This document shows positions 8,533 through 16,402 of a stretch of DNA of 46,138 bases, piece by piece. How positions within the stretch are numbered: position 1 is the first letter of the stretch; every line of letters starts with the position of its first letter. The translations under genes and the position numbers were made by a program. Source of the DNA: an uncultured Alphaproteobacteria bacterium. GTDB taxonomy: Bacteria; Pseudomonadota; Alphaproteobacteria; CADEGL01. The DNA is taken from assembly GCA_902826885.1 (NCBI GenBank), contig CADEGL010000017.1, forward strand, positions 1 through 46,138, written 5' to 3'. The notes under the pieces were generated by a model, which searched no databases, had not been told where the DNA came from, and saw only the letters and a list, made by a program, of their open reading frames with translations.

Positions 8533-9855
8533 ATGACGGTCGACCCGCGCAACCTGCGCCCCTCCGCCAGCTTCACGCCCCAGCATATCGCCGAGATCCA
8601 TCGCGCGGCGGACGAGGGCATCTACGAAATCCGCGGCTTCGGCGCCAAGCGCCGCATGCCGACCTTCGACGATCTGGTCCTCTTGGGCGCGTCCGTGTCG
8701 CGCTATCCGCTGGAAGGCTATCGCGAGACCTGCGGCACCAACGTCGTGATCGGCGGGCGGTTCGCCAAGAAGCCCATCGAGCTCAAGATCCCCATCACCA
8801 TCGCGGGCATGAGTTTCGGCGCCCTCGGCGTCAACGCCAAGGAAGCCATCGGTAAGGCCTGCACGGCGATGGGTACCAGTTCCACTACCGGCGACGGCGG
8901 CATGTGCGAGGAAGAGCGCCAGGCTTCCAAGCTTCTGGTCTACCAGGTGCTGCCCTCGCGCTACGGCCTGAACCCGGATGATCTGCGCCGCGCGGATGCG
9001 ATCGAGGTCGTGATCGGCCAGGGTGCGAAACCCGGCGGCGGCGGCATGCTGCTGGGCCAGAAGATCAGCCCGCGCATCGCCAAAATGCGCGCGCTGCCCG
9101 AAGGCATCGACCAGCGCAGCGCCTCGCGCCATCCCGATTGGACCGGCCCCGACGACCTGACCATCAAGATCGAGGAGCTGCGCGAGATCACCGATTGGGA
9201 GAAGCCGATCTATGTGAAGGTCGGCGCCACGCGCACCTATTACGACACGCAGTTGGCCGTGAAGGCCGGTGCCGATGCCATCGTGGTCGACGGCATGCAG
9301 GGCGGCACGGGCGCGACCCAAGACGTCTTCATCGAAAACGTGGGTATTCCCACATTGCCCGCGCTGCGGTTGGCCGTGCAGGCGCTGCAGGAGCTGGATA
9401 TGCACCGAAAGGTGCAGCTCATCATCTCGGGCGGCATCCGCACGGGCGCGGATGTGGCCAAGGCATTGGCCATGGGCGCCGACGCGGTCTCCATTGGCAC
9501 CTCGGCTCTGATCGCGCTGGGCTGTAACAAGCCGGTCCACGTCGAGGATTATGAGGCGCTGGGCACGGCACCCGGCTATTGCCACCATTGCCACACGGGC
9601 CGCTGCCCGGTCGGCGTCACCACCCAGGACCCGAAGCTGCAGGAGCGCCTGACTGCCGATCATGGTGCGCGCCTGCTGCGCAACTATTTGTCGGTCATGA
9701 CTCTCGAACTGCAAACCATGGCGCGCGCTTGCGGCAAGAACCACGTGCTCAACCTGGAGCCAGAGGATCTGGTCGCGCTGACGGTCGAGGCGGCGGCCAT
9801 GGCGGGCGTGCCGCTGGCGGGAACGAACTGGATACCGGGCAGGGGGACTTACTAA
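8533..9855 (+). CDS. mgsC: N-methylglutamate synthase subunit C (FMN-binding glutamate synthase-like)
   Basis: This 440-residue protein has the FMN-binding TIM barrel of glutamate synthase. Visible marks are AGMSFGALGVNAKEAIG, the glycine-rich GQGAKPGGGGMLLGQKIS, DGMQGGTGATQ, and the cysteine cluster CHHCHTGRCPVG near residues 354-362 that resembles the iron-sulfur site of glutamate synthases. In this pathway it transfers methylamine onto 2-oxoglutarate to give N-methylglutamate. Length and order agree with MgsC/GlxD. Fifty-three bases separate it from gmaS. Confidence 0.88.
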   Translation: MTVDPRNLRPSASFTPQHIAEIHRAADEGIYEIRGFGAKRRMPTFDDLVLLGASVSRYPLEGYRETCGTNVVIGGRFAKKPIELKIPITIAGMSFGALGVNAKEAIGKACTAMGTSSTTGDGGMCEEERQASKLLVYQVLPSRYGLNPDDLRRADAIEVVIGQGAKPGGGGMLLGQKISPRIAKMRALPEGIDQRSASRHPDWTGPDDLTIKIEELREITDWEKPIYVKVGATRTYYDTQLAVKAGADAIVVDGMQGGTGATQDVFIENVGIPTLPALRLAVQALQELDMHRKVQLIISGGIRTGADVAKALAMGADAVSIGTSALIALGCNKPVHVEDYEALGTAPGYCHHCHTGRCPVGVTTQDPKLQERLTADHGARLLRNYLSVMTLELQTMARACGKNHVLNLEPEDLVALTVEAAAMAGVPLAGTNWIPGRGTY

Positions 9856-9908
9856 ACTCACCCCGATCAAAAAGAATAACGGGGCTTCACGTCACAGGGG
9901 GACGAGCA

Positions 9909-11216
9909 ATGGCGGCGGATCTGGCGAAGATCGCGAAGCAGCGGAAGGTCCAATATTTCCTCATCAGCTACGTTGACCTGTTTGGCGCCCTGCGCGCCAA
10001 GCTGGTGCCGGCGCGCGCGATCGGCGAGATGCAGAAAGCGGGCGCGGGCTTCGCCGGCTTCGCCACCTGGCTCGATATGACGCCCGCCGACTCCGATATG
10101 TTCGCGGTGCCCGATCCCGACAGTCTGATGGTGCTGCCGTGGAAACCGGAGGTTGGCTGGCTGGCCGCCGATATCGTGATGGACGGCAAGCCCGTCGCGC
10201 ACGGGCCGCGTCACGTGCTGAAACAGCAGATCGCCAAGGCCGCCAAGTTGGGCCATCGCATGAAGACGGGTGTGGAGTGCGAGTTCTTCCTAACCACGCC
10301 GGACGGCCGTGCGGTTGGCGACGAGAAGGATACGCAGTCCAAGCCCTGCTACGACCAGTCCGCGTTGATGCGCCGCTACGACGTCATCACCGAGATCTGC
10401 GATGCGATGATCGAGCTGGGTTGGGAGCCGTATCAGAACGACCATGAGGACGCGAACGGCCAGTTCGAGATGAACTGGGCCTACACGGATGCCCTCGTCA
10501 CGGCCGACCGCCATGTCTTCTTCAAGTACATGGTTAAGAGCATCGCCGAGAAGCATGGGTTGCGCGCGACCTTCATGCCCAAGCCGTTCCTCAACTTGAC
10601 CGGTAGCGGCTGCCACGCCCATGTCTCGGTGTGGGACAAGACGGGCAAGAAGAACCTGTTCCATGACCCGCGTGGCGAGTTGGGCCTGTCGAAGCTGGCC
10701 TACAATTTCCTTGGCGGCATCATGCACTCCGCCGAGTCGCTGTGTGCGCTCTTCAACCCGACGGTCAACAGCTACAAGCGCATCAACGCGCCGGTCACGC
10801 TGTCGGGTGCCACCTGGTCGCCCAACGCCGTCACCTACGGCGGCAACAACCGCACGCACATGGTGCGGATTCCGGAGGCCGGCCGTTTCGAACTGCGCCT
10901 GATGGACGGGGCGGCCAATCCGTATCTGCTGCAGGCCGGCGTCCTGGCCGCGGGCCTGGATGGCGTCGCCAACCGGCGCGACCCCGGCAAACGGCTCGAC
11001 ATCAACATGTATAAGGACGGCCACACGCTGAAGAACGTGCGCCGCCTGCCGCTCAACATGCTGGATGCGATTCGTACCTTCGAGGGCTCGAAGACCCTGC
11101 GCGCGGCGCTGGGCGCCGAGTTCGCCGACAGTTACGCGAAGCTCAAGATGGACGAGTGGCGCCGCTATGCGGGTTCGCTCAGCCAGTGGGAGCTGGATAA
11201 CACGCTCGATTGCTGA
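9909..11216 (+). CDS. gmaS: Gamma-glutamylmethylamide synthetase (glutamine synthetase family)
   Basis: This glutamine-synthetase-fold ligase of 435 residues (ATG 9909) resembles GmaS closely: the N-terminus MAADLAKIAKQRKVQYFL, then AGFAGFATWLDMTPAD, EPYQNDHEDANGQFEMNW, the ATP/glutamate region FMPKPFLNLTGSGCHAHVSV and NRTHMVRIPEAGRFELRLMD. GmaS joins methylamine to glutamate at the expense of ATP, the entry step of the N-methylglutamate pathway. GlnT-type glutamine synthetases are close relatives, so family alone would leave the substrate open; the mgs and mgd genes upstream make methylamine much more likely. An in-frame extension upstream overlaps mgsC and is not credible. Confidence 0.85.
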   Translation: MAADLAKIAKQRKVQYFLISYVDLFGALRAKLVPARAIGEMQKAGAGFAGFATWLDMTPADSDMFAVPDPDSLMVLPWKPEVGWLAADIVMDGKPVAHGPRHVLKQQIAKAAKLGHRMKTGVECEFFLTTPDGRAVGDEKDTQSKPCYDQSALMRRYDVITEICDAMIELGWEPYQNDHEDANGQFEMNWAYTDALVTADRHVFFKYMVKSIAEKHGLRATFMPKPFLNLTGSGCHAHVSVWDKTGKKNLFHDPRGELGLSKLAYNFLGGIMHSAESLCALFNPTVNSYKRINAPVTLSGATWSPNAVTYGGNNRTHMVRIPEAGRFELRLMDGAANPYLLQAGVLAAGLDGVANRRDPGKRLDINMYKDGHTLKNVRRLPLNMLDAIRTFEGSKTLRAALGAEFADSYAKLKMDEWRRYAGSLSQWELDNTLDC

Positions 11217-11294
11217 CGATCGCCGCCGGCGGTATTCGCGGCACCGACGCGCTCCGGCGCGTGCGCAACCGATCCGTCTTCGCATCCGTTCCCG

Positions 11295-12197
11295 ATGAGC
11301 CAGCCCGCTTCCGCTGACGCCTCGCACGCCCTGCGCGGGATCGGCTTCATGGCCGTGACGCTGCTGTGCTACTCGCTCATCGACGCGGCGACGAAATATC
11401 TGAGCGTGATCTATCCCGTCGTCTTCCTTCTCTGGGCCCGCTACGTCTTCCAGACCCTGTTCATGGTCGTGTTGCTGGTGCGGGCGGGCTCGTTCGGTTT
11501 CCTCCGCACCAAGCGGCTTGGGCTTCAGTCCCTGCGTGCTGGGCTCAATATCGCGACGAATTTCGCCTTCATCTTCGGCCTGTCGTTCCTGCCTCTGGCG
11601 AACGCGGTCGCCCTGTTGATGGTGGGGCCGCTGTTCGTGACGGCTCTGTCCGTTCCGCTGCTGGGCGAGAAGGTGGGCGTGCGGCGCTGGGCCGCGGTAG
11701 GCATCGGCTTCATCGGTGCTTTGATCATCGTCCGGCCCGGTGTGGGCGACTCGTTCCAATGGGCGAGTCTGCTCTTGATTCTCGCCGCCCTCATCAACGC
11801 GCTGTTCCAGATCACGACGCGGAAGCTGACGACGACGGAGCAGCCGCTGACGACCCACGCTTATTTGACCCTGACGGGCCTGGCGGTCACCAGCGCGCTG
11901 GTCCCGTTCTTCTGGGTCGACGTGTCGAATGAAGCGTTAATGTTGATCGCGGCGCAGGGCGTGATGGGCAATGCGTCCAACCTCTGCCTCATCGCGGCGC
12001 TGCACCGTGCGCCGGCATCCGTGCTGGCGCCCTTCAACTACATCACGCTCGCTTTCGCGGCGGTGTTCGGCTACCTCATTTTTGGCCAGTTCCCCGACCA
12101 TTGGACGATCACGGGGGCGCTCGTGATCGTCGGATCGGGCCTCTACATCATCCATCGCGAAGCGGTACAGCGCCGCAAGCGGGTGGAAGCACGCTGA
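11295..12197 (+). CDS. EamA/DMT-family inner-membrane transporter
   Basis: This is a 300-residue integral membrane protein with about ten hydrophobic segments in two EamA repeats (roughly 12-145 and 155-290). Typical marks are ANAVALLMVGPLFVTALSVP with LLGEKVG in the first half, and APASVLAPFNYITLAFAAVF in the second. It lies 78 bases after gmaS on the same strand and may move a cluster metabolite or amine, but DMT proteins have broad substrates and nothing here fixes direction or cargo. Its C-terminus is basic and cytosolic. Confidence 0.85.
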   Translation: MSQPASADASHALRGIGFMAVTLLCYSLIDAATKYLSVIYPVVFLLWARYVFQTLFMVVLLVRAGSFGFLRTKRLGLQSLRAGLNIATNFAFIFGLSFLPLANAVALLMVGPLFVTALSVPLLGEKVGVRRWAAVGIGFIGALIIVRPGVGDSFQWASLLLILAALINALFQITTRKLTTTEQPLTTHAYLTLTGLAVTSALVPFFWVDVSNEALMLIAAQGVMGNASNLCLIAALHRAPASVLAPFNYITLAFAAVFGYLIFGQFPDHWTITGALVIVGSGLYIIHREAVQRRKRVEAR

Positions 12198-12284
12198 GGT
12201 TGAGCCGGACGCGCGATTGTCTGCCGATTGCGCGGATTCCCATCAACGGACCCGCTGGCCCTTTTTCGTCTCCTGGGTGCTAAG

Positions 12285-12309
12285 CTCCCCTCCGCTTTTC
12301 GGGGGAGGG
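12285..12309 (+). promoter_or_regulatory. Hairpin covering the ribosome-binding site of the ureohydrolase gene
   Basis: CTCCCCTCCG (12285-12294) can pair with CGGGGGAGGG (12300-12309) around a CTTTT loop, with one C-A mismatch and two G-U pairs. The right arm is the only good Shine-Dalgarno sequence for the ATG at 12314, so folding would hide it. No long leader suggestive of a known riboswitch is apparent. Confidence 0.35.
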
Positions 12310-12313
12310 ACCA

Positions 12314-13324
12314 ATGACCGACAAGCTGGTTTCCATGCACACCGCCATGCACGGCGGCGAAGTGCCGACGCTTGCCAGCGGTGTGCCTTCGCTGCTTGGC
12401 ATTCCCGTCGCGCACAGCGCGGCCGATCTCAAGAATGGCGATGTCGCTATCATCGGCATTCCCCAGGGCGCGCAGGCTTCGCCGGGTCGCCTTGCCTCCG
12501 AATGGTCGGATTACGGCAAGGCCATCGACCAGACGCGCTTCCAGTCGCTGCGCTATGGCGGCTATCTGCCCGAATACGACCTCGACGTCTTCGAGAAGCT
12601 GAAGGTGTTCGACTGCGGCAATGTCGATCTGCCCGAAGGCGATCAAGATGCTGCGATCGCCAACGTCTCCCGCGCGGTCAGCGAGGCGCTCGACGCCGGT
12701 TGCCGCGTCATCACGCTGGGCGGCTGCGTGCCGACGGCCAACTATGCCGTGGCCAAGGGCGTGGCTTCGGCGACGCAGGGCAAGGTCGGGACGATCAGCT
12801 TCGACGCCCATGGCGATTGCTTGGACTATTTGAGCGCGACCGCGGGGCGCACCAAGCCCGGGCCGGGCACGTGGCAGCGCCGCCTGTGGGAGCATTGCCA
12901 GAACGTCGATCCCTCGCGCCATGTCGAGATCGGTATGCGCGGGCCGCGCAACGTGCGCGAGATGATCGAGACTCATAAGCGCAACGGCGGAAAGGTCGTG
13001 CCGGCCGCGATGTTCCGCCAATGGGGCGTCGATACGGTCGCGGCCGAGGCTTTTCCTCATGCCATGAAAGGCACGGCGCGCACCTGGTTTTCACTGTGCC
13101 TCGACGTGCTCGATATCGGCGCTGTGCCCGATTGGGGCGACGAGCCGCTGGGCCTGTCCAGCCACGACGTCGCGCGCGCTTCGTTCCTGGCCGCGAAGAT
13201 GGGCGTCGACGTGATGGCGATCCATTTCATCGCGCCCGATTCCCCCTGCGCACAGCGGTTGGCCTGCTACCTGTGCGTCTACATGATGGCGGGCTGGATT
13301 CTCCACGATCAGGATAAACATTGA
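12314..13324 (+). CDS. Ureohydrolase-fold protein with altered metal site
   Basis: This 336-residue arginase/agmatinase-family protein is first in a four-gene rightward operon. The core motif ISFDAHGDCLD (Asp164, His166, Asp168) is intact. The upstream metal-ligand motif, normally GGDHS, reads GGCVPT (Val139 in place of His), and the third motif, normally SxDxD, reads SLCLDVLD (Cys262 in place of Asp, Asp264 kept). Two of six manganese ligands therefore appear changed, and the late Glu of the substrate pocket is also not evident. It may be a hydrolase with one metal or a different metal, or a non-hydrolytic member. The gene ends one base before the next start. Function is unknown beyond the fold. 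Confidence 0.78.
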   Translation: MTDKLVSMHTAMHGGEVPTLASGVPSLLGIPVAHSAADLKNGDVAIIGIPQGAQASPGRLASEWSDYGKAIDQTRFQSLRYGGYLPEYDLDVFEKLKVFDCGNVDLPEGDQDAAIANVSRAVSEALDAGCRVITLGGCVPTANYAVAKGVASATQGKVGTISFDAHGDCLDYLSATAGRTKPGPGTWQRRLWEHCQNVDPSRHVEIGMRGPRNVREMIETHKRNGGKVVPAAMFRQWGVDTVAAEAFPHAMKGTARTWFSLCLDVLDIGAVPDWGDEPLGLSSHDVARASFLAAKMGVDVMAIHFIAPDSPCAQRLACYLCVYMMAGWILHDQDKH

Positions 13325-13325
13325 G

Positions 13326-14294
13326 ATGGCCGGTTCTCTTCTGTTCCTCTCCAAGAAAGACGTCGATGCGGTGGCGTTGCCGCCGGGGGAGTTGGTGCAG
13401 CGTGTCGAACGCGCTTATCAGGTCCACGCCAAGGGCGGTGTCCTGGTCAAGCCCAAGACCGGGCTCTACACCGAGGATGGCAAGTTCTTCTTCTCGCTGC
13501 CCGCGGCATCGGAGGAGATGGGCTATGCCGTCACCCACGCCAGCATGGGCACGCCGCTAGACCAAGCGCAGCCCGGCCAGCACCACATCTCGAGTCTCGA
13601 AATCCTGGTCGACGCCAGGACGACGCAGCCCTTGGCCGTGATCGACGCGCTCTGGGTCGCGACCTTCATCCCGGCCGCGGTAACGGCGCTCGTCGCCAAG
13701 CACATGGCGCGCAAGGACAGCCGCGTCGCTGGCTTCGTCGCGGCTGGTGCACAGGCACGCAGCAACTTGGCCACCTTGCGCGAGGTGCTCCCGCTCACGA
13801 CTGTCCTGGCCTATGACGAGCGGCGAGAAGCGGCCGACGCCTTCGTGCGCTATGCCCAGTCGCTCGGTTTCCAGGCCCAGGCTGTCGCCAAGCCGGAGGA
13901 GGCGGTGTCACAGGCGGACGTGCTGGTTTCGAGCGTGCCTTACATGCCAGGCATGACGCCCGTGCTCGATCCGGCCTGGCTGAAGCCGGGCGTCTTCGTC
14001 AGCATGGTGGACTTGGCGCGCTCGTGGAAACCGGGGCTGGAAAAGCTCGACCGCCTGCTCACCGACGACAAGGCGCAGGCCGTCAACCAGGTGCGCGACG
14101 GCCGGCTGAAGTTCGCCGGGCCTTACGACACGGAGATCGTGGAGCTGATTTCGGGCAAGCGTCCCGGTCGTACGTCGGATGCCGAGCGCGCGGCGTTCAT
14201 CCATCCGGGCTACGCGGTCGGCATCCTGGCGATCGCGGCTGGTCTGTACGAACGCGCGAAGGCGCAAGGCTTGGGCACGAAATTGCCGCTCTGA
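13326..14294 (+). CDS. Ornithine cyclodeaminase / mu-crystallin family protein
   Basis: This 322-residue NAD(P)-binding protein starts one base after the ureohydrolase stop, which suggests translational coupling. The dinucleotide motif is degenerate but recognisable (GFVAAGAQARSNLATL, about residues 137-152), following the typical VIDALWVATFIPAAVTALVAK. Family members include ornithine cyclodeaminase, alanine dehydrogenase, ketimine reductase and the ectoine-pathway protein EutC. Pairing with a ureohydrolase recalls arginine-to-proline routes, but the atypical ureohydrolase makes that only a suggestion. A reductase or deaminase acting on an imino acid is the safest reading. Confidence 0.83.
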   Translation: MAGSLLFLSKKDVDAVALPPGELVQRVERAYQVHAKGGVLVKPKTGLYTEDGKFFFSLPAASEEMGYAVTHASMGTPLDQAQPGQHHISSLEILVDARTTQPLAVIDALWVATFIPAAVTALVAKHMARKDSRVAGFVAAGAQARSNLATLREVLPLTTVLAYDERREAADAFVRYAQSLGFQAQAVAKPEEAVSQADVLVSSVPYMPGMTPVLDPAWLKPGVFVSMVDLARSWKPGLEKLDRLLTDDKAQAVNQVRDGRLKFAGPYDTEIVELISGKRPGRTSDAERAAFIHPGYAVGILAIAAGLYERAKAQGLGTKLPL

Positions 14295-14312
14295 CGGCGA
14301 AGGGAGAAAGTG

Positions 14313-15176
14313 ATGACGTTCGACAAAGTGATCGTCACGGGCGGCAGCGGGCAGCTCGGTCGCTATGTGGTGCGTGAGCTGCGCGCGGCGGGGCACGGGG
14401 TGACCGTGATGGATCTGGCGCCGCCCGAGGCGGGCATTCCCTACGCCAAGGGCGACGTGCTGGACCTGGCTTCGCTGGAAGCGGCCTTCAAGGGCCACGA
14501 GGCCGTGATCCATCTGGCCGCGCTCGATCTCGCTATCCAGACGACGCAGGACCATTTCATGCGCGTCAACGTGCAAGGCACGTGGAACGTGCTGCAAGCC
14601 GCCGAGGCCGCCGGCATGAAAAAGGCCGTGATCTGCTCCAGCATCGCGGCCTCGGGCCTGGGCGAGATGCGCGGCGATTGGCCGCCGCAATATTTGCCGG
14701 TGGATGAGGATCATCCGAACCGTCCGGTCCACGCCTACAGCGTCAGCAAACGCGTGAACGAAGAGATTGCCTTGTCGTATGTCCGGCGCGGCAACATGAG
14801 CGTGATCTGCCTGCGTCCGCTCTTGGTGATGTTCCCCAGTCTGATCGAGAAGGTGATCCAGCGCGCCAAGGAAGGTTTCCGCTGGCTTTACTATTACGTC
14901 ACGCCGGAGGACACCGCGCGCGCCTTCCGCCTGGCGCTGGAGGTCGAGAACGTGCCCTACGACGTGCTGTTGGTGGGCGCCGCCGACAATTGCGTGGACG
15001 AATCCACTTTCGACATGCTCCGGCGCAACCGCATCTTGCCGTTTCCCGAGGTTCGGCTGCCGCTTCTCTATAAGCGCAACCCGCGCGCCTCGGTCCTCGA
15101 TCCCGAGCGGGCCAAGCGGGTGATCGGCTTCGAGCCGTCGAGCGACTGGATGAAGGTCAAGAACCAAAAGGCGTGA
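14313..15176 (+). CDS. NAD-dependent epimerase/dehydratase (extended SDR), copy 1
   Basis: This is a 287-residue extended short-chain dehydrogenase. I chose ATG 14313 rather than the GTG one codon earlier because AGGGAG (14301-14306) is then well spaced. The nucleotide motif is VTGGSGQLGRYV, acidic MDLA follows, and the catalytic pair is in HAYSVSKRVNE (Tyr and Lys of YxxxK), with Ser in CSSIAASG. It is closely similar along its length to the next gene (both have MxVNVxGTWNVLQAAEAAG), indicating a tandem duplication. The substrate is unknown; the family includes uronate and sugar dehydrogenases and epimerases. Confidence 0.85.
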   Translation: MTFDKVIVTGGSGQLGRYVVRELRAAGHGVTVMDLAPPEAGIPYAKGDVLDLASLEAAFKGHEAVIHLAALDLAIQTTQDHFMRVNVQGTWNVLQAAEAAGMKKAVICSSIAASGLGEMRGDWPPQYLPVDEDHPNRPVHAYSVSKRVNEEIALSYVRRGNMSVICLRPLLVMFPSLIEKVIQRAKEGFRWLYYYVTPEDTARAFRLALEVENVPYDVLLVGAADNCVDESTFDMLRRNRILPFPEVRLPLLYKRNPRASVLDPERAKRVIGFEPSSDWMKVKNQKA

Positions 15177-15180
15177 TGCG

Positions 15181-16056
15181 ATGACCCAATATGAACGCGT
15201 GCTGGTGACGGGCGGCAGCGGCCGCGTGGGCCGTTATGTGGTGGACGAGCTGATCAAGGGCGGGCACGGCGTCACCGTGTTCGACATGAACAAGCCGCAA
15301 GGAAGCGTGCCCTTCATCCAGGGAACGATCTTGGATCTTCCGGCCGTCGAAAAGGCGGTTAAGGGCGTGGATGTCGTCGTGCATCTGGCCGCGCATGACT
15401 GGATCATGAACACGCGCGGCATCCGCGGCGACGAGTTCATCCACGTCAACGTGTTGGGCACCTGGAACGTGCTGCAGGCCGCGGAAGCCGCGGGCGTGCG
15501 CAAGGCGGTGATCTGCTCCAGCATCTCGGCCACCGGCATCGAGGAGCTGCGCCCGGAGTTCCCGCCCGAGTATCTGCCGATCGACGAGAGGCACGTCATC
15601 AAACCGGTCGAGCCTTACAGCGTCAGCAAGCAGATGGTGGAGGATGCCGCCCTATCCTTCGCCCGTCGCGATAAGATGGATGTGATCTGCTTGAGGCCCC
15701 AGGGAGTCTCGGTGCCGGGCTCGTTGGAGCGTTACGTCAAGCTCGCGGCGGACTCTTCGAAGCCATGGTTCAACTGCTACGTGACGCCGGAGGACACAGG
15801 CCGCGCCTTCCGTCTGGCGGTGGAAAAGGAGCTAGGCCGCTTCGATCTGTTCTTCGTTTCCGCGCGAGACACAACGGCGGATATGCCCACGCTCGATCTG
15901 GCGCGGAAGATCTTCAAGACGATGCCGGAGGTTCGCCGGCCCGACTATTACCGCGCCTTCCCGCGTGCCTCGCTGATCGACGTGGACCATGCGCGCAAGG
16001 TGCTGGGCTTCGAGGCCGAGAGCGACTGGCTCGCGCTGCGCAAGGCCGTCGCCTGA
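15181..16056 (+). CDS. NAD-dependent epimerase/dehydratase (extended SDR), copy 2
   Basis: This 291-residue paralogue of the preceding gene starts four bases after it. It has VTGGSGRVGRYVVDEL at the N-terminus, FDMN as the end of the second strand, CSSISATG and the active-site PYSVSKQMVED. Conserved positions include VTPEDTxRAFRLA and, near the end, GFEAESDW, where copy 1 has GFEPSSDW. The two could form a heteromer or act in successive oxidations of related intermediates; neither can be shown from sequence. It is the last gene of the operon before a 104-base gap. Confidence 0.85.
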   Translation: MTQYERVLVTGGSGRVGRYVVDELIKGGHGVTVFDMNKPQGSVPFIQGTILDLPAVEKAVKGVDVVVHLAAHDWIMNTRGIRGDEFIHVNVLGTWNVLQAAEAAGVRKAVICSSISATGIEELRPEFPPEYLPIDERHVIKPVEPYSVSKQMVEDAALSFARRDKMDVICLRPQGVSVPGSLERYVKLAADSSKPWFNCYVTPEDTGRAFRLAVEKELGRFDLFFVSARDTTADMPTLDLARKIFKTMPEVRRPDYYRAFPRASLIDVDHARKVLGFEAESDWLALRKAVA

Positions 16057-16160
16057 ACGGAGCATGAGAGAAAAACTTATCCGACCGTGAATTAATGTCG
16101 TGCGGCGTCTCGGCCGCGGCACCCCTAGGATCGCGCCCGGTCAACGGAACAAGGTGCGCG

Positions 16161-16394
16161 ATGTACCAGTCCAATCCCGGTTCGCAACACCGCGTGAAGT
16201 TCGACTTCCGCGTCGACTTCACGAACGGCGGCTATGTCGAGGGCAGGGATTTCCTGCTCGATCTGGACGGATCGACGGTCGAGGACGAGCGGCTCAAGGA
16301 CATGATCGTCTCGGCGCTCAATCTGCTGCGCGCCGGTCCCGTGACGATCCACCGCAAGGAAGTGGTGCGACGTGGCGCACACCAGGACGGATAG
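16161..16394 (+). CDS. Small conserved-looking hypothetical protein, 77 residues
   Basis: ATG 16161 follows AAGGTG at a plausible distance, and the frame gives a compact protein with alternating beta-type segments (HRVKFDFRVDFTNGG, GRDFLLDLDG) and one helix (EDERLKDMIVSALNLLRAG), without signal peptide or membrane segment. I do not recognise the family. The frame has codon usage like the neighbouring genes and ends just before the convergent enolase-superfamily gene. The pattern suggests a small alpha/beta partner protein; function cannot be assigned. Confidence 0.6.
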   Translation: MYQSNPGSQHRVKFDFRVDFTNGGYVEGRDFLLDLDGSTVEDERLKDMIVSALNLLRAGPVTIHRKEVVRRGAHQDG

Positions 16395-16402
16395 TGCCCA
16401 GT

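Noticed and set aside
8257..9870. 537-codon minus-strand open frame opposite mgsC
   Set aside because: It is a shadow of mgsC, whose glutamate synthase motifs are unambiguous.
11247..11262. Six-bp hairpin ACGCGC-TCCG-GCGCGT after gmaS
   Set aside because: The stem is short and no T-run follows, so I could not support a terminator.
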